Positions 18,124-27,923 of a stretch of DNA of 30,706 nucleotides are shown one piece after another (position 1 is the first letter of the stretch; the number at the start of each line of letters is the position of its first letter). A program made the position numbers and the translations under genes. The stretch is taken from contig MU130553.1 in assembly GCA_015039465.1 (NCBI GenBank), positions 301,724 to 332,429 on the forward strand, read 5' to 3'. The DNA comes from Phlegmacium glaucopus (lineage: Eukaryota > Basidiomycota > Agaricomycetes > Agaricales > Cortinariaceae). Below the pieces are notes generated by a model, which ran no database searches, was not told the DNA's origin, and saw only the letters and a list, made by a program, of their open reading frames with translations.

Positions 18124-20658
18124 AGCTCCCATTTCTGCCTTTGCACTTAGTAGATTCACTACCTTTGTCATAATACGACGTGCCTTTTCCTGTGAAGGAA
18201 GTGATCCTCCAATCATTTCACTGCTTTTGTGGAAAATTGATTTAATTGAATCAAAAATAGTATGTGTTTTCAAAGTTGATTTTGTGATATAATCAGAAAC
18301 ATACAAAACCACAGCTTTGATTGCTGTTCCTGAAGAGAGACTTGTTATGTCAGTATTACAGCGGTAAAGATATGTTACAATAGGGGTAAATGTATTAATC
18401 CATGGTTCACTCTTCTTGAGATGAATTGCACCAGTATCATCAACAGATGATTCTTTAATGATAGGTCTTGGAAAACGGGCTTTACACTGATTCCACTTAT
18501 TATCCCTGCAGCCAGCAAATGCTTTATTCTTCCGGCGGGTGCCATCCTTTTTCTGGCCTTTTTCACAACTGTGTACATTTGATTTTAATATCAAATCATC
18601 AACAATATTTTTGAATTTCTGCCACCAAGTGAAGCTTTGTAAACAGACCTTGCAATTCTCATCATCTGTTTCATGTTCATGTGTTTGTCTACACCTTGAT
18701 GGAGGTAATTCAGGAATAGTTTGAGTAGGATCACAATATTCTTCAAGTTTTGAATCTTCTGAGACTTTTTTAACAACCTCTTCCTGGCTTCCAGTTTGAA
18801 AATCACCTGTATGACAACTTTCAAGGTAATCAATTACCTTTTTCTGCCATTTAGAATCATTATCAAGAATCTTGCTTCTCATTTCTTTTGGATTTAGACA
18901 TCCTTTAATCCAAATCAACATATGCAAATGCAAAGTTAGACGACCTTGCTGCTCAACAGTGCCATAATATGCCTCAGTTTCTCCATACAGACCACAGTGG
19001 TTAGCATCAACCCCCAGCACATCTGAAATAAAGCTTTCAACAATGAAATGGAAGAAACGAGCACCTGCAACAGGATTTCTGCAGACCAATCTTACCCTTT
19101 GGTCATAAGGTAGAAGATCAGGTTTAAATTCCTCCTTTGCATCTGCAAAGTAAATACATATTGGGTGTTGAATATCAGCTGGTGATAATGTAATATACCA
19201 ACATGGTGCACCAATATAGTTGATCAAAGACCAGATTTCATTACACATATATTTTTTGCTTGTTGTTGAACCATGCATTTTACCAGCAATGTGATCAAGA
19301 TCTTTGATTACATGGAAGCATGCCTTTTCTGCATCTGATTCTGGCTGAACATGCTCACCATTTTCCAACTTTTTTACTAAGTCACTCAAAACATCTTGAT
19401 TTAAGTTTAATAAGCACTGAGTAATATCTCCAAATCGGCGTTGATCAACCAATAACAAACTTTGTGTTGTACTTGCTTTTATCTGCTCATGACTGAAAGC
19501 CACAAATGGGAAATTTATATCAACCTGGAATCTTTTATCATGATACATCAATAAATGTTGTTTATGAGCTTTGTCTGAAAGGTTTGTAGATCCAATTCCT
19601 CCCAGTCCATAGGGAAATAACCAAGGAAACATCTGTGGATATAGTTGTGGATTATTCCACATTGACTCAAATTTATCACTATGCCCAATGGCAAGCATTT
19701 TACCTCCACTATTTAAATGTTGAATAGCCATTGCTTTGATTTTGTTTGTTGACATAGTGTTCAATGCTTCACCAGTGAGACCATGTACTGAGAAAGGACA
19801 ATCTCCTTCTTCTGCTCCATCATCAATATCATTATCAAAAACACTAGTTCCTTCCACTACCTTATTAGTTAATGCTTCACGATATTCAATTGAAACAGGA
19901 GGTGAATCTTCACTATATTGATTCAAATTATCAATAGATATTTCAATGTCAGCATAGTCAGAGTGATTCAATTTTAGCCACTTCAAAGCCTTTGCAACAT
20001 AGTTTCTACGTACAAGAAATGGTGTTCGGTTCAAATCCTCTTGTGTGGGCTTACAAGGGCCTGTAAATAAAATGGCTAGAACATCATCCATGTCTTCACA
20101 TGGTGGTGGGAGAATGTTGTAAATTTTAGGAATAGGTGATTCAAATGCAATAATATTTGCTTTCATTTTCCGCATTCCAGATGCAACTTTGACATATGAA
20201 CAAGTGTGACGTACTTTTGCAATAAGAAGCTTTTCAACAAAGCGAAGAGATTTTAATTCTTCTGGTACTTTTCCCAACCACAGTCCATTTGCAAGTGCAA
20301 GGCGTGGTACTTTGCCTTTCCGTATAGTACTTTGACAGTTGTCACATACATGACTACATTAATAATCTAGTACAGGACCTGTATACTCATGTGCAGGAGA
20401 GCCTTCTTCTTTTTGCTCAATCCGTGTAACACCTGATGAGGACAGAACATGAAGGAGATTTTTAATAGTTTTCAAACGACTCAGATTTCTCAATGGTTTG
20501 AGCTCACCACATACAGCACATCCTGCCTCTTCAAAATTTTTAGGTAGCATCTTATTGCAAGCACTTGAAAGGATTGTGTGAGCAAGATTGTCATCCATAA
20601 TATCTGGTGGGAATTCTGTAATCAACTCAGCTTCATGTTTGCTGTGAGTTTTTGGCAT
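18124..20658 (-). pseudogene. Helitron transposase, zinc-finger and HUH Rep part, one nonsense codon
   Basis: From 20658 the frame reads MPKTHSKHEAELITEFPPDI, then GCAVCGELKPLRNLSRLK and YTGPVLDY, meets TAA at 20359-20361, and resumes in the same frame with CSHVCDNCQSTIRKGK, ALANGLWLGKVPEELKSL and the conserved MFPWLFPYGLGGIG. The HUH motif is LTLHLHMLIWIKG (about residue 450 of the 793-residue segment that starts at 20277). The two catalytic tyrosines are in YVSDYITK (about 660). These would nick and join single-stranded DNA. Everything except the TAA is intact up to KAEMGA at 18124; the open frame then runs into the insert and stops at 17896. The single TAA and the insert make this copy defective, but the catalytic residues are preserved. 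Confidence 0.85.
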
Positions 20659-20742
20659 TTTAGGACCTAATGTTGTCTTCCATCAGGAAAAATGATTTTG
20701 GCCCTAGGTAGCCTTGGGTAATTTGTTAGTATCACATCACTA

Positions 20743-20800
20743 CTCAGGACATCCCAGGACACCCCAGGACACCCCAGGACACCTCAGGACATCCTAGAGC
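20743..20800. repeat. Short tandem repeat, CAGGACAYCC units
   Basis: Four to five units of about 11 bp (CAGGACATCC, CAGGACACCC twice, CAGGACACCT, CAGGACATCC) lie about 60 bp inside the left end of the TIR element. CAGGACA recurs next to the right end (about 21610-21630). They may be subterminal transposase-binding repeats. Confidence 0.7.
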
Positions 20801-21372
20801 AGCACAGGTAAAATTTTGAGTGTCACCCATTTTCTCAGGACACCTTTAGTGTATCCTGGTGCATTGACCATCTGGACCAAATCACATCAGGAGGCCCTGG
20901 GAGTCCCTTAGAATTTATGAATTTTGCTAGAAAATCTTTAACCGCCGCGTCCAAAAAAGTATTTTGCAATTTTCTCAATAAGGAGAGCTGCTATTAATAT
21001 AATTTAAACATATTCAGGGTCCTAAAACAATTCTCTACCATCTTTAAAAAATTTCCTTTTTTGGAATTTATGTAATCTACCCTGACCCAGCACCATATGC
21101 TTGAAATCATGCTTATCTGTGATCATGTGACCAATGGTCTGTGCGCCATCCAAAAGATATATAAACCACCCACAATTTTGTTTTCTTATTTCCTACTTCC
21201 CCCAGTATTATAGTACTAGTATATTTATTATTATTTTATTACTAGTACTATATATGATGTTTAGAATAATTGAATATAATTTTATTGTTATTATTATTAT
21301 TCTGTTGTGTGAGACCACTCAAATATCTGGTTTATATATGTTTTCTAGCATCAGATCCAAAGGGACTAAGGC

Positions 21373-21530
21373 TTCCTCAGGATGCTCTCAGGTTGCCTCA
21401 GGTTGCTCTCAGGTTGCCTCAGGTTGCCTCAGGTTGCCTCAGGTTGCCTCAGGACGCTCTCAGGTTGCCTCAGGACGCTCTCAGGTTGCCTCAGGACGCT
21501 CTCAGGTTGCCTCAGGTTGCCCCAGGACAG
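21373..21530. repeat. Minisatellite of CCTCAGGTTG/CTCTCAGGACG units
   Basis: About 15 units of 10-12 bp, CTCAGGTTGC alternating with CTCAGGACGCT, run for about 158 bp near the right end of the TIR element. The plus-strand translation (GCSQVASGCSQVASG) stays open only because the unit lacks stops; I do not count it as a gene. Confidence 0.85.
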
Positions 21531-21656
21531 CCTAAGACTTTTCATACATAGGTAACTTGCACCCCAGGGCGACCTCTTGACCTGAGCGCCCTGAGCTGCC
21601 TGGGGCACCCCAGGACATTTCAGGACAGCCTAGGGCACAAGTCATTTTTCCTGATG

Positions 21657-22641
21657 TCTTTTGGATCTTTCCTTCTCTTGATTTGTTTCGAGACTTCACC
21701 AACCTATCATGAGCCATCTGTGCAGCATTTTTCTTGGGAGAAAATATAGTTAAATGTGTTGAACACACAAGACAGGAATGGTTTTCAGTGCATGCCCTGA
21801 GTTGAGCAGCATTGCAGCGTGAGCCACCAAATATTCCATGCATGGAGGCAATTGTCCTTGCTTTTGTTACAGGTAGAATTTCAAAAAGAGAAGCTATTGG
21901 GATATTGACATGAATATTCACCTTCTGGATAAGCCAAAACCCCAACATCATTAACATGGTCTACATATCGAAATTCACCAGAAGGATCAAATTTTGACTT
22001 GTCAGTACTAAAGTATGGTTGAAGAAATTCATAAGAAGTTATACCAAGATAGGCTCCACCATACTGACTTTTTTTTGTTGGGAGTTTGGGTGCCTTACTT
22101 TTGCCCTGTGCAATGGCTACTGCAAAATTGGCTGATGAATGAAATTTCCTGCTATTTTGGAATTGTCTCAATGACTGTGATTTGTAGTATTGTTTAAGAA
22201 AGAGATAGGAAAAAAAATTGTATATCACAATTGGTGGACATATATCAGAGGTATACCTCACCATCACAAGCTTCATGACCACAGCAATAAAATCATGTTT
22301 GCAATAAGTGTTGCAGCAAAGAAACAAATGCACAATCTGGACAATTTTTTTTCTTTTAAATGAAGTAACAACATGCCATTCTATTAGTAGGTTGAGTATC
22401 TGAATTACCATACAATTCAGGAAGGGCTGGTAGAAGTCATGAAGTTGCTGAAAGTTCAAATAGACTTCTGGAGTGCAATTTAGATGTATAGGGGTGTAGA
22501 GGGATTCATAACAAGACAAAATAGAGTACTGGACATAGACAGATGGACAAGAACACATTTCATAGGAAAGTGCAGGTATACAAATACTTTGATCATAGGT
22601 CAAAGCAGGACTCAAACAGTCCTCCCAGGTGCATTTCAGAT
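21657..22641 (-). pseudogene. Helitron transposase N-terminal region, cysteine-rich, one frameshift
   Basis: The minus frame entered at 22641 reads DLKCTWEDCLSPALTYDQSI, then YEMCSCPSVYVQYSILSC, LNCTPEVYLNFQQLHDFYQP, FKRKKIVQIVHLFLCC, FAVAIAQGKSKAPKLPTKKS, QYGGAYLGITSYEF and DVGVLAYPEGEYSCQYP. At about 21897-21901 an extra base shifts the frame; it continues IASLFEILPVTKARTIASMH and HSCLVCSTHLTIFSPKKN, and reaches the TIR element at 21657. I recognise these blocks as the N-terminal part of the agaricomycete Helitron protein. The cysteines (CSC, C..C, HSCLVC) may bind zinc. Apart from the single-base insertion the region is open over its full length. Confidence 0.7.
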
Positions 22642-24021
22642 CTATCTGGATGTAGGATGTAGAGTTGGTAACACACATTGAAAAATGAATAGAAAACATA
22701 CCATTAGTTCTGATGCTCAAAGATGTGAGTATGACATCTGAGACTAAGCAGCAATCAAAGAACTCATCAGCAACATCAATGAAAAATAGAATATAAAGAC
22801 ATACATTCCAGATCCACATGACTATTAATCCCAACTGAATCCAAGGGCATGCACATGGCATCTGAGACTAAATAAGAATCAAACAAGAGCTCATCAGCAA
22901 CATCAATGGAAAATAGAATATAAGACATACATTCCAGGTCTACGATGTAGAGTTGGTAACACACATAGAAAATTGAATAAAAAAACATACTATTAGTTCC
23001 GATACTCATCTCCACATCCAATACTAAGTAAGAATCAAACAAGCTCATCAGCAACATTAATGAAAAAAAGAATATAAGACATACATTCCAGATCTATGCA
23101 GATGTAGAGTCAGTAACGCACATAGAAAATTGAATTAAAAAAAACATACCATTAGTTCTGATACTCATCTCCACTGAATTTGAAGGCATGCACATTGCAT
23201 CCGAGACTAAGTAAGAATCAAACAAGCTCGATGATCAGCAACATCAATGGAAAATAGATTATAAGACATACATTCCAGATCTATGCAAATGTAGAGTCAG
23301 TAATGCACATGACAAATTTAAAATAAAAAAACATACCACTAGTTCCAATGCTCATCTCAACTGAATCCGAAGGCATGCGCATCGCATCCGAGATTAAGTA
23401 AGAATCAAACAAGAGCTTGAATACAAGACATACATTCCAGATCTAAGCGGATGTAGAGTCGGTAACACATAGAAAATTGAATAAAAAAACATACCGTTAG
23501 TCCTAATGTTCATCTCAACTGAATCTGAAAGCATAGGCATCGCATCCGAGACTAAGTAAAAATCAAATGAGAGCTCATCAGCAACATCAATCGAAAATAG
23601 AATACAAGACATACACTCCAGATCTAAGCGGATGTAGAATCAGTAACGCACATAGAAAATTGAATAACATACTATTAGTTCCGATGCTCCTTTCAATTGA
23701 ATCCAAAGGCATGCGCATCACATCCGAGACTAAGTAAAAATCATCAGCAACGTCAATGGAAAATAGAATACAAGACATATGTTCCAGATCTAAGTGGATG
23801 TAGAGTCGGTAACACACATAGAAAATCAAATAAAAAAACATACTATTAGTTCCAATGCTCCTCTCAACCGAATACGAAGGCATAGGCATTGCATCTGAGA
23901 CTAAGTAAGAATCAACAGGACTCATCAACGACATCAATACAGAACTTACTGCTGGATCTAGGGTTTGGCCAAGTTAACTGAGATGGGAATGACGCCCCAG
24001 GAATGGTAACCGCATCTGAGA
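22633..24021 (-). repeat. Tandem array of phase-1 exon-intron modules (57-nt exon plus 9-nt micro-exon)
   Basis: Reading minus, long exons lie at 24021-23950 (72 nt), 23900-23844, 23729-23673, 23551-23495, 23393-23337 and 23206-23150 (57 nt each), 23023-22991 (33), 22867-22805 (63, fused with its micro-exon) and 22743-22702 (42). Nine-nt micro-exons (ATCTGGAAT type) lie at 23789-23781, 23623-23615, 23442-23434, 23280-23272, 23083-23075 and 22939-22931; the last, 22641-22633, opens directly into the Helitron exon. Introns are 40-66 nt with GTATGT donors and CTTAG/GCTTAG acceptors. Every exon starts and ends in phase 1. Repeat peptide: SDAMxMPxDSVE followed by SIxTNxLEF. Two sites are damaged: the acceptor at 23394-23395 reads AA, and the donor at 23779-23780 reads AT. 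Confidence 0.8.
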
Positions 24022-24078
24022 CTGAAGAAGTTTGAAAATTTGTCAGTAGCATAAGTGAAAACGGAATAGCATACATAC

Positions 24079-24280
24079 CGCCGGTCCCAAGACACAGCAC
24101 AATTGACACAATCAGGAGAACAATTGGGAGGAAAAGAATATTTGGGACCAGCATCGCAACAAGGATGCGGAGAATTGTGATAGCTAAGTGTTGATAGAGA
24201 ATGTGATGAAAGGGGGGAAGGAATTGAGTGGTACAACCATGCTTTGTATTTATTTGGCTTGTGGCAATAATCTCGTTCAT
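24079..24280 (-). CDS. Putative first exon of the repeat/Helitron gene, hydrophobic
   Basis: ATG at 24280 to donor GTATGT (24078-24073), phase 1, in frame with the repeat exons. It encodes MNEIIATSQINTKHG..., then the strongly hydrophobic LRILVAMLVPNILFLPIVLL and IVSIVLCLGTG, which look like one or two membrane segments or a signal anchor. A second open frame from ATG 24323 over the same DNA is cysteine-rich (SPHPCCDAGPKY, NCSPDCVNCAVSW) but reaches a stop in the next exon, so the 24280 frame is preferred. A membrane anchor on a transposase would be odd; this exon may come from a host gene. Confidence 0.4.
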
Positions 24281-24368
24281 TCGCTAGATCTGTTCCTCCA
24301 GTCTCGATCGGTATGGCCTCCATCGATTACCTCCAGTGCTTAGACTAAGCTTGTACAATTTCAGAAAT

Positions 24369-24709
24369 ATGGTCAAGAAACGGTCCGAATTTAGTGAGGA
24401 AGAATGGATTGCTGGCATCAAAGGTTTTTATCTCTTCATATATCAACTGTGTATTGATGATATGGCTGATGACCAGGTGCGCTCACAATTTTTTTCCTCG
24501 GATCTGGTTTTGTTGATCTCTCTTACACGTTTTGAAGGACATTCAACCCACAAGGACGCTTTCATGAACTCCGGGTAAAGTACATGTTTCTAATAAATCC
24601 ATCGACTCCAATTTTTTGAAATCTCCAATTCTCTTTCAGCTTTATCATCTCAATCCTTGCCATAGCGCTCCTAGGCTGTGCTTGTGAGAACCAGGAAGTT
24701 CAAACCTAG
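24369..24709 (+). CDS. Possible small two-exon gene, unknown function
   Basis: Exon 1 24369-24574 (MVKKRSEFSEEEWIAGIKGF, then YLFIYQLCIDDMADDQVRSQ, ending FMNS) joins through a GT/AG intron (24575-24639) to exon 2, FIISILAIALLGCACENQEV, with stop at 24707. The total is 91 residues with a hydrophobic C-terminal stretch. It lies divergent to the repeat/Helitron gene, whose putative start is about 90 bp away. I do not recognise the family. A further open stretch, 24688-24899, reads NLAGFANALQDITTISEQMF in another frame, so the real gene may be longer or broken. Confidence 0.35.
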
Positions 24710-25324
24710 CTGGATTTGCCAACGCTCTTCAAGATATCACTACTATTAGCGAACAAATGTTCAAACCCACCATAATCGTCGAGATGAATTTTGACCTGCC
24801 AAAAGCAAGACTGAGTAGACCTAGAGGAAATACCACCGGCGCGAATAACATTTCTATAGCTAATCAAAAGAGCAATGTCACCCCGCTGTCATCCTCATGA
24901 ATCCTCTGGACGTTTACCAGGTAAATACCATTCTTCTACTCGATCTCGAGTGCCCATTTTTCACATGATTCAACACAGTATTACGGCTTCCAAGCCTCTT
25001 TACTCCCATTCTGCAATATCCTCGAAACATTGTCGCCCCATCCAGCTGAACAACCGTCAGGTTCATATTTGCTCGCGTCGAAACCCCATCCACTACTACA
25101 CAGATCAGTTATCTGTCTCCATAACATTTATTCCATTTTGTACTTAGTGGTAGATAAATGTTCATTCATTCATTCATCTTGATGTATATTGCTCGTGTCA
25201 AAGGCCTATACCACAGGTCCTGAAGCATACTACGGAACAGTTTTGTATTTGAAGAGAATAACAGTATTGTTCAAATTACATTGTCCGAATTACAGTGGCT
25301 GCCAGAACAGCGAAGGAAGGGTAT
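24710..25324. other. Intergenic with coding-like relics
   Basis: The open plus frame up to 24899 (MNFDLPKARLSRPRGN) is followed by unresolved short frames to 25150 (e.g. MNPLDVYQ then a donor GTAAAT). CATTCATTCATTCAT near 25160 is a small microsatellite. No complete gene could be built. Confidence 0.3.
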
Positions 25325-27923
25325 TCAGTCACCCTCTGAAGTGTCGAGGTAGCCATGGAACAGAACAAATTGGACATTTAACGACAAAACCTTCCTCCCA
25401 TCTCCAACAAATGAACTAACTGTGTGCGCGACGGTAACGAGTGCGTTTCCCGGGAGGTCCTTTGGGGTGCCTTCAAATTCGAATTGAGGAAGATGTCTGA
25501 GTCCATCAAAATCTTCCTTTCGGAAGGAAAAAGACAATCCACGAAGATCGTATATAGGGACTTTGGCAAGGTATAAGAAAATGAAAAACAGATAGCGAGA
25601 GTGCTTACTGTTGTCTCCAAATGACAAAAATCCAGGGAACGGCTTCGAGTACCACCCAGCAGAAGTAACGGGAATGGCTCATTTTACAAAAAATTTGTTC
25701 TTGGCTGGAGTACCGGGCTCACCTAGGACGAAACATGAGAGAAATGATTTAAGAAAGTCAATACATGGATACGCACTTTGACTAGCAACATCTGAAGTCC
25801 CACTGTCCTTTTGGGTGCTGAAAGTGAGATAGCTTGAATCATAAATGGGGCCGTGTATCGCCTGGGACCCGAGCTTGAGACCAATGTATAACATGTACCT
25901 CTCATATTCTACAAGAATTGGAATAATACTGATACACTTTGAATCGGCGGCACCTTCACGGGTGGATGCCTTCGGTATGATGAGATGACAAGAGACGACG
26001 CCACCAGTTAACAAGGAGACAGCAAGGTTTTTCTGTCCCGAGATAGTGAGGCCTTTGTATCAATTCTTGACAGCATCCAGATCTGCCCGTGCGAAGTTGA
26101 CAAAGGGGCCAAATTGTGTGAAATTTACGGCAGCCTTGATGGTTCTATAATCAAATTAGAATATGGTAAATTGTTGAAAAGGGACGAGGATTGCGTACTT
26201 TGCTATACCCCCCTCAAGACATTCATATAAAACATCGGAGGCCAACATATAACTGTCATTATGTTGGACCTTATCGGAATAGGGAAGGAGCTCGAAGGCA
26301 CTGAGACGAAAAAAAAGTGTTAGATAATGTCTGGAAAAGCGAATGGAGACATACGGCAGCGGTTCAGGGTCTTTCGACCTTTTGGTTGCCTCGGGATCCT
26401 TTCTGCACAATAAAAATATTTAAAACTGGGGCTCTCAAAGCGAAATGACTTCCTTACGGAGACCCAGACTGCCCAGCCTCTTCGATATCCCAAGTTGGGC
26501 TCTTTACCCTTGCTGATTTCGACTTGACAGTTTTGGAGGGAGGCTTATCTTGTTTTGGAGTACTAGTTTATTTCAGATGCATAGAGACAAAAATCAGACC
26601 ATACGACGCACCTGTTTTCAATCTTAGTAGATTTGTGTGAACCTCGTGAGGCGCTGTGGAGAAGGTACCAGGGAAGTTCGGCTTCATTCAAATCATCACT
26701 TCCTTCATCAGGACCCTTGGAGTCAGGGCTAAATGTGAAGTGCTGAGTCATGAAAAGTGAGGAGCCTTAGGGAAAGACTTACTCAGCGCAAAACTTGCAG
26801 GCCTTTCGAGGAGGGGTAGTTACTGGTAGCTCAGAATTTTCTTCTATGGACAAGGCAACTTCTTTACTTGGCAATGTCTTTTTATGAGTCTTCTTTTGGA
26901 AAAGCGGCACGCTAGTAAACGCATGATATTAAAGACTATATGTCAACCACAATATCACCGAGATCTGACTCACATTTTTGCAGGTTCGGAATCATCAGAG
27001 ACAATGCTGACCATATCAGGGTGAGATGGCCTAGTGGCTTTGGCCAAAGGTTTCCTTGAGAAGAGAGTGTTTGAGCATTGATATCACAAACATTACAGAT
27101 GATATGCTTACGGCTTTTTTACTGTTGGAGTTGGCTCAGAATCTTCTCCAGAAGAACCGGCTGCAGGCGAGGTATTTGTTTGTTGTTTCTTTCCTTTGCG
27201 AGAGGTGTCGGCCATATAAACAGCTTTGGTAGAAGGCTTACGACTACACTCAAAAAATGAGAACGGTTGAAATTGATAAGTAATAGAAGGTAGCGTACCT
27301 CCTCTTCTCTTTTGCAATGTTCAGTGGGGACTCTAGGTCAATATGATCACCCTTTGAGTCACCAGGAGAATCAGGCCTGGAAAATATATGTTGTTATTAT
27401 AAGTAGGTATACAGGAAAGGAAGATATGACCTACTTGATTGAGCCGAAGCTAAGACACTTTCCAACTGAATGGGTTGACTTGGTAGGAGAGCTGTAAAAA
27501 ATTTACGATGTCAGAAAATAAAAGTTGAAAGAGACTCAAAAAAATGAACGTTATGGATACCAGCAAGGCATCATAGTCAACAGAGCCAGGGACATTTTTT
27601 CTGGCCTTCTTTCAAGGAGGAGGGGTTATTTTGCTGAAGTGAAGGGTAAGTCAAGCTTGAGTCATTGACTAGCTGGAAACAACCTATGCAACACTTGAAT
27701 TGCCATCGCTAGGCGAGACGGCCATCCGTTTTTTAGAAGCAGACTGGTTGACGGAACTTGGGGCATTTTTCTTTGCTTTTTTTTGAGGAGGGGATACTAT
27801 TTCGCTGAGGTGAAGGGGTAAGCCAAAATAAATGATAATTGAGCTGGAAAAAACATACACAATGCTTGAATCATCATTGCTAGGTGACAAGCGAAGGGAC
27901 TTGGGAGCACGTTTATGAGGCAT
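25325..27923 (-). pseudogene. Many-exon gene of unknown function, with in-frame stops
   Basis: ATG at 27923 (MPHKRAPKSLRLSPSNDDSS). About twelve short exons follow through GT/AG introns: a Lys/Ser/Pro-rich N-terminal half (PPQKKAKKNAPSS, SRKGKKQQTNTSPAAGSS, PPRKACKFCAE) and a folded-looking C-terminal half (FELLPYSDKVQHNDSYMLAS, TIKAAVNFTQFGPFVNFARA, IPILVEYERYMLYIGLKLGS, IPIYDLRGLSFSFRKEDFDG, LVTVAHTVSSFVGDGRKVLS) ending at 25325. I recall similar C-terminal domains in many agaricomycete hypothetical proteins, with no known role. In-frame TGA codons occur at 27612-27614, 26060-26062 and 25679-25681. The first and last might be spliced out (a 45-nt GTAAAA...GAAG intron could remove the last); the middle one has no such escape. 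The donor of exon 2 (about 27690) is also poor. Probably a recent pseudogene. Confidence 0.6.

Larger units (their letters stand above)
20681..21656. mobile_element. Non-autonomous TIR element (976 bp) inside the Helitron ORF
   Basis: The left end CATCAGGAAAAATGA...GGCCCTAGG (20681-20708) and the inverted right end (21629-21656) match at 25 of 28 positions. Flanks are TCTTC (20676-20680) and TCTTT (21657-21661), a 5-bp target duplication with one mismatch. Removing the element plus one duplicate (981 bp) joins KIQK to TTLGPKMPKTHSK in the same frame, which supports the boundaries. It contains two CAGG-based minisatellites and an 11-bp perfect inverted repeat TAGTACTAGTA (21211-21221 and 21240-21250), and no transposase. 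The superfamily is unassigned. Confidence 0.78.
13723..24280 (-). mobile_element. Helitron copy B, near full length, with nested insertions
   Basis: A rolling-circle transposon whose ORF can be followed on the minus strand from at least 22641, and by splicing from about 24280, to the stop at 13780. Order: hydrophobic exon and 22-residue repeat exons; cysteine-rich region; zinc-finger-like CAVCGE and CSHVCDNC; DUF6570-like ALANGLWLGKVPEEL; HUH Rep; Pif1 helicase; USP-like domain. It is interrupted by a 976-bp TIR element, a 486-bp foreign fragment, one TAA and one frameshift. The 3' end is defined by comparison with copy A. The 5' terminus (expected TC next to A) was not found, so the upper boundary is the most distal exon I can link in frame. 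Confidence 0.8.

Noticed and set aside
21134..21551. Two overlapping plus-strand ORFs of 93 and 133 residues through the minisatellite
   Set aside because: They stay open only because the repeat unit lacks stops; the peptides are simple repeats (QVASGCS, LRLPQ) and the region is inside a non-coding TIR element.
23779..23789. AT-AC (U12-type) intron suggested by ATATGT at a donor position
   Set aside because: The intron ends in AG, lacks the ATATCC consensus, and all sister introns start GTATGT, so a point mutation is simpler.
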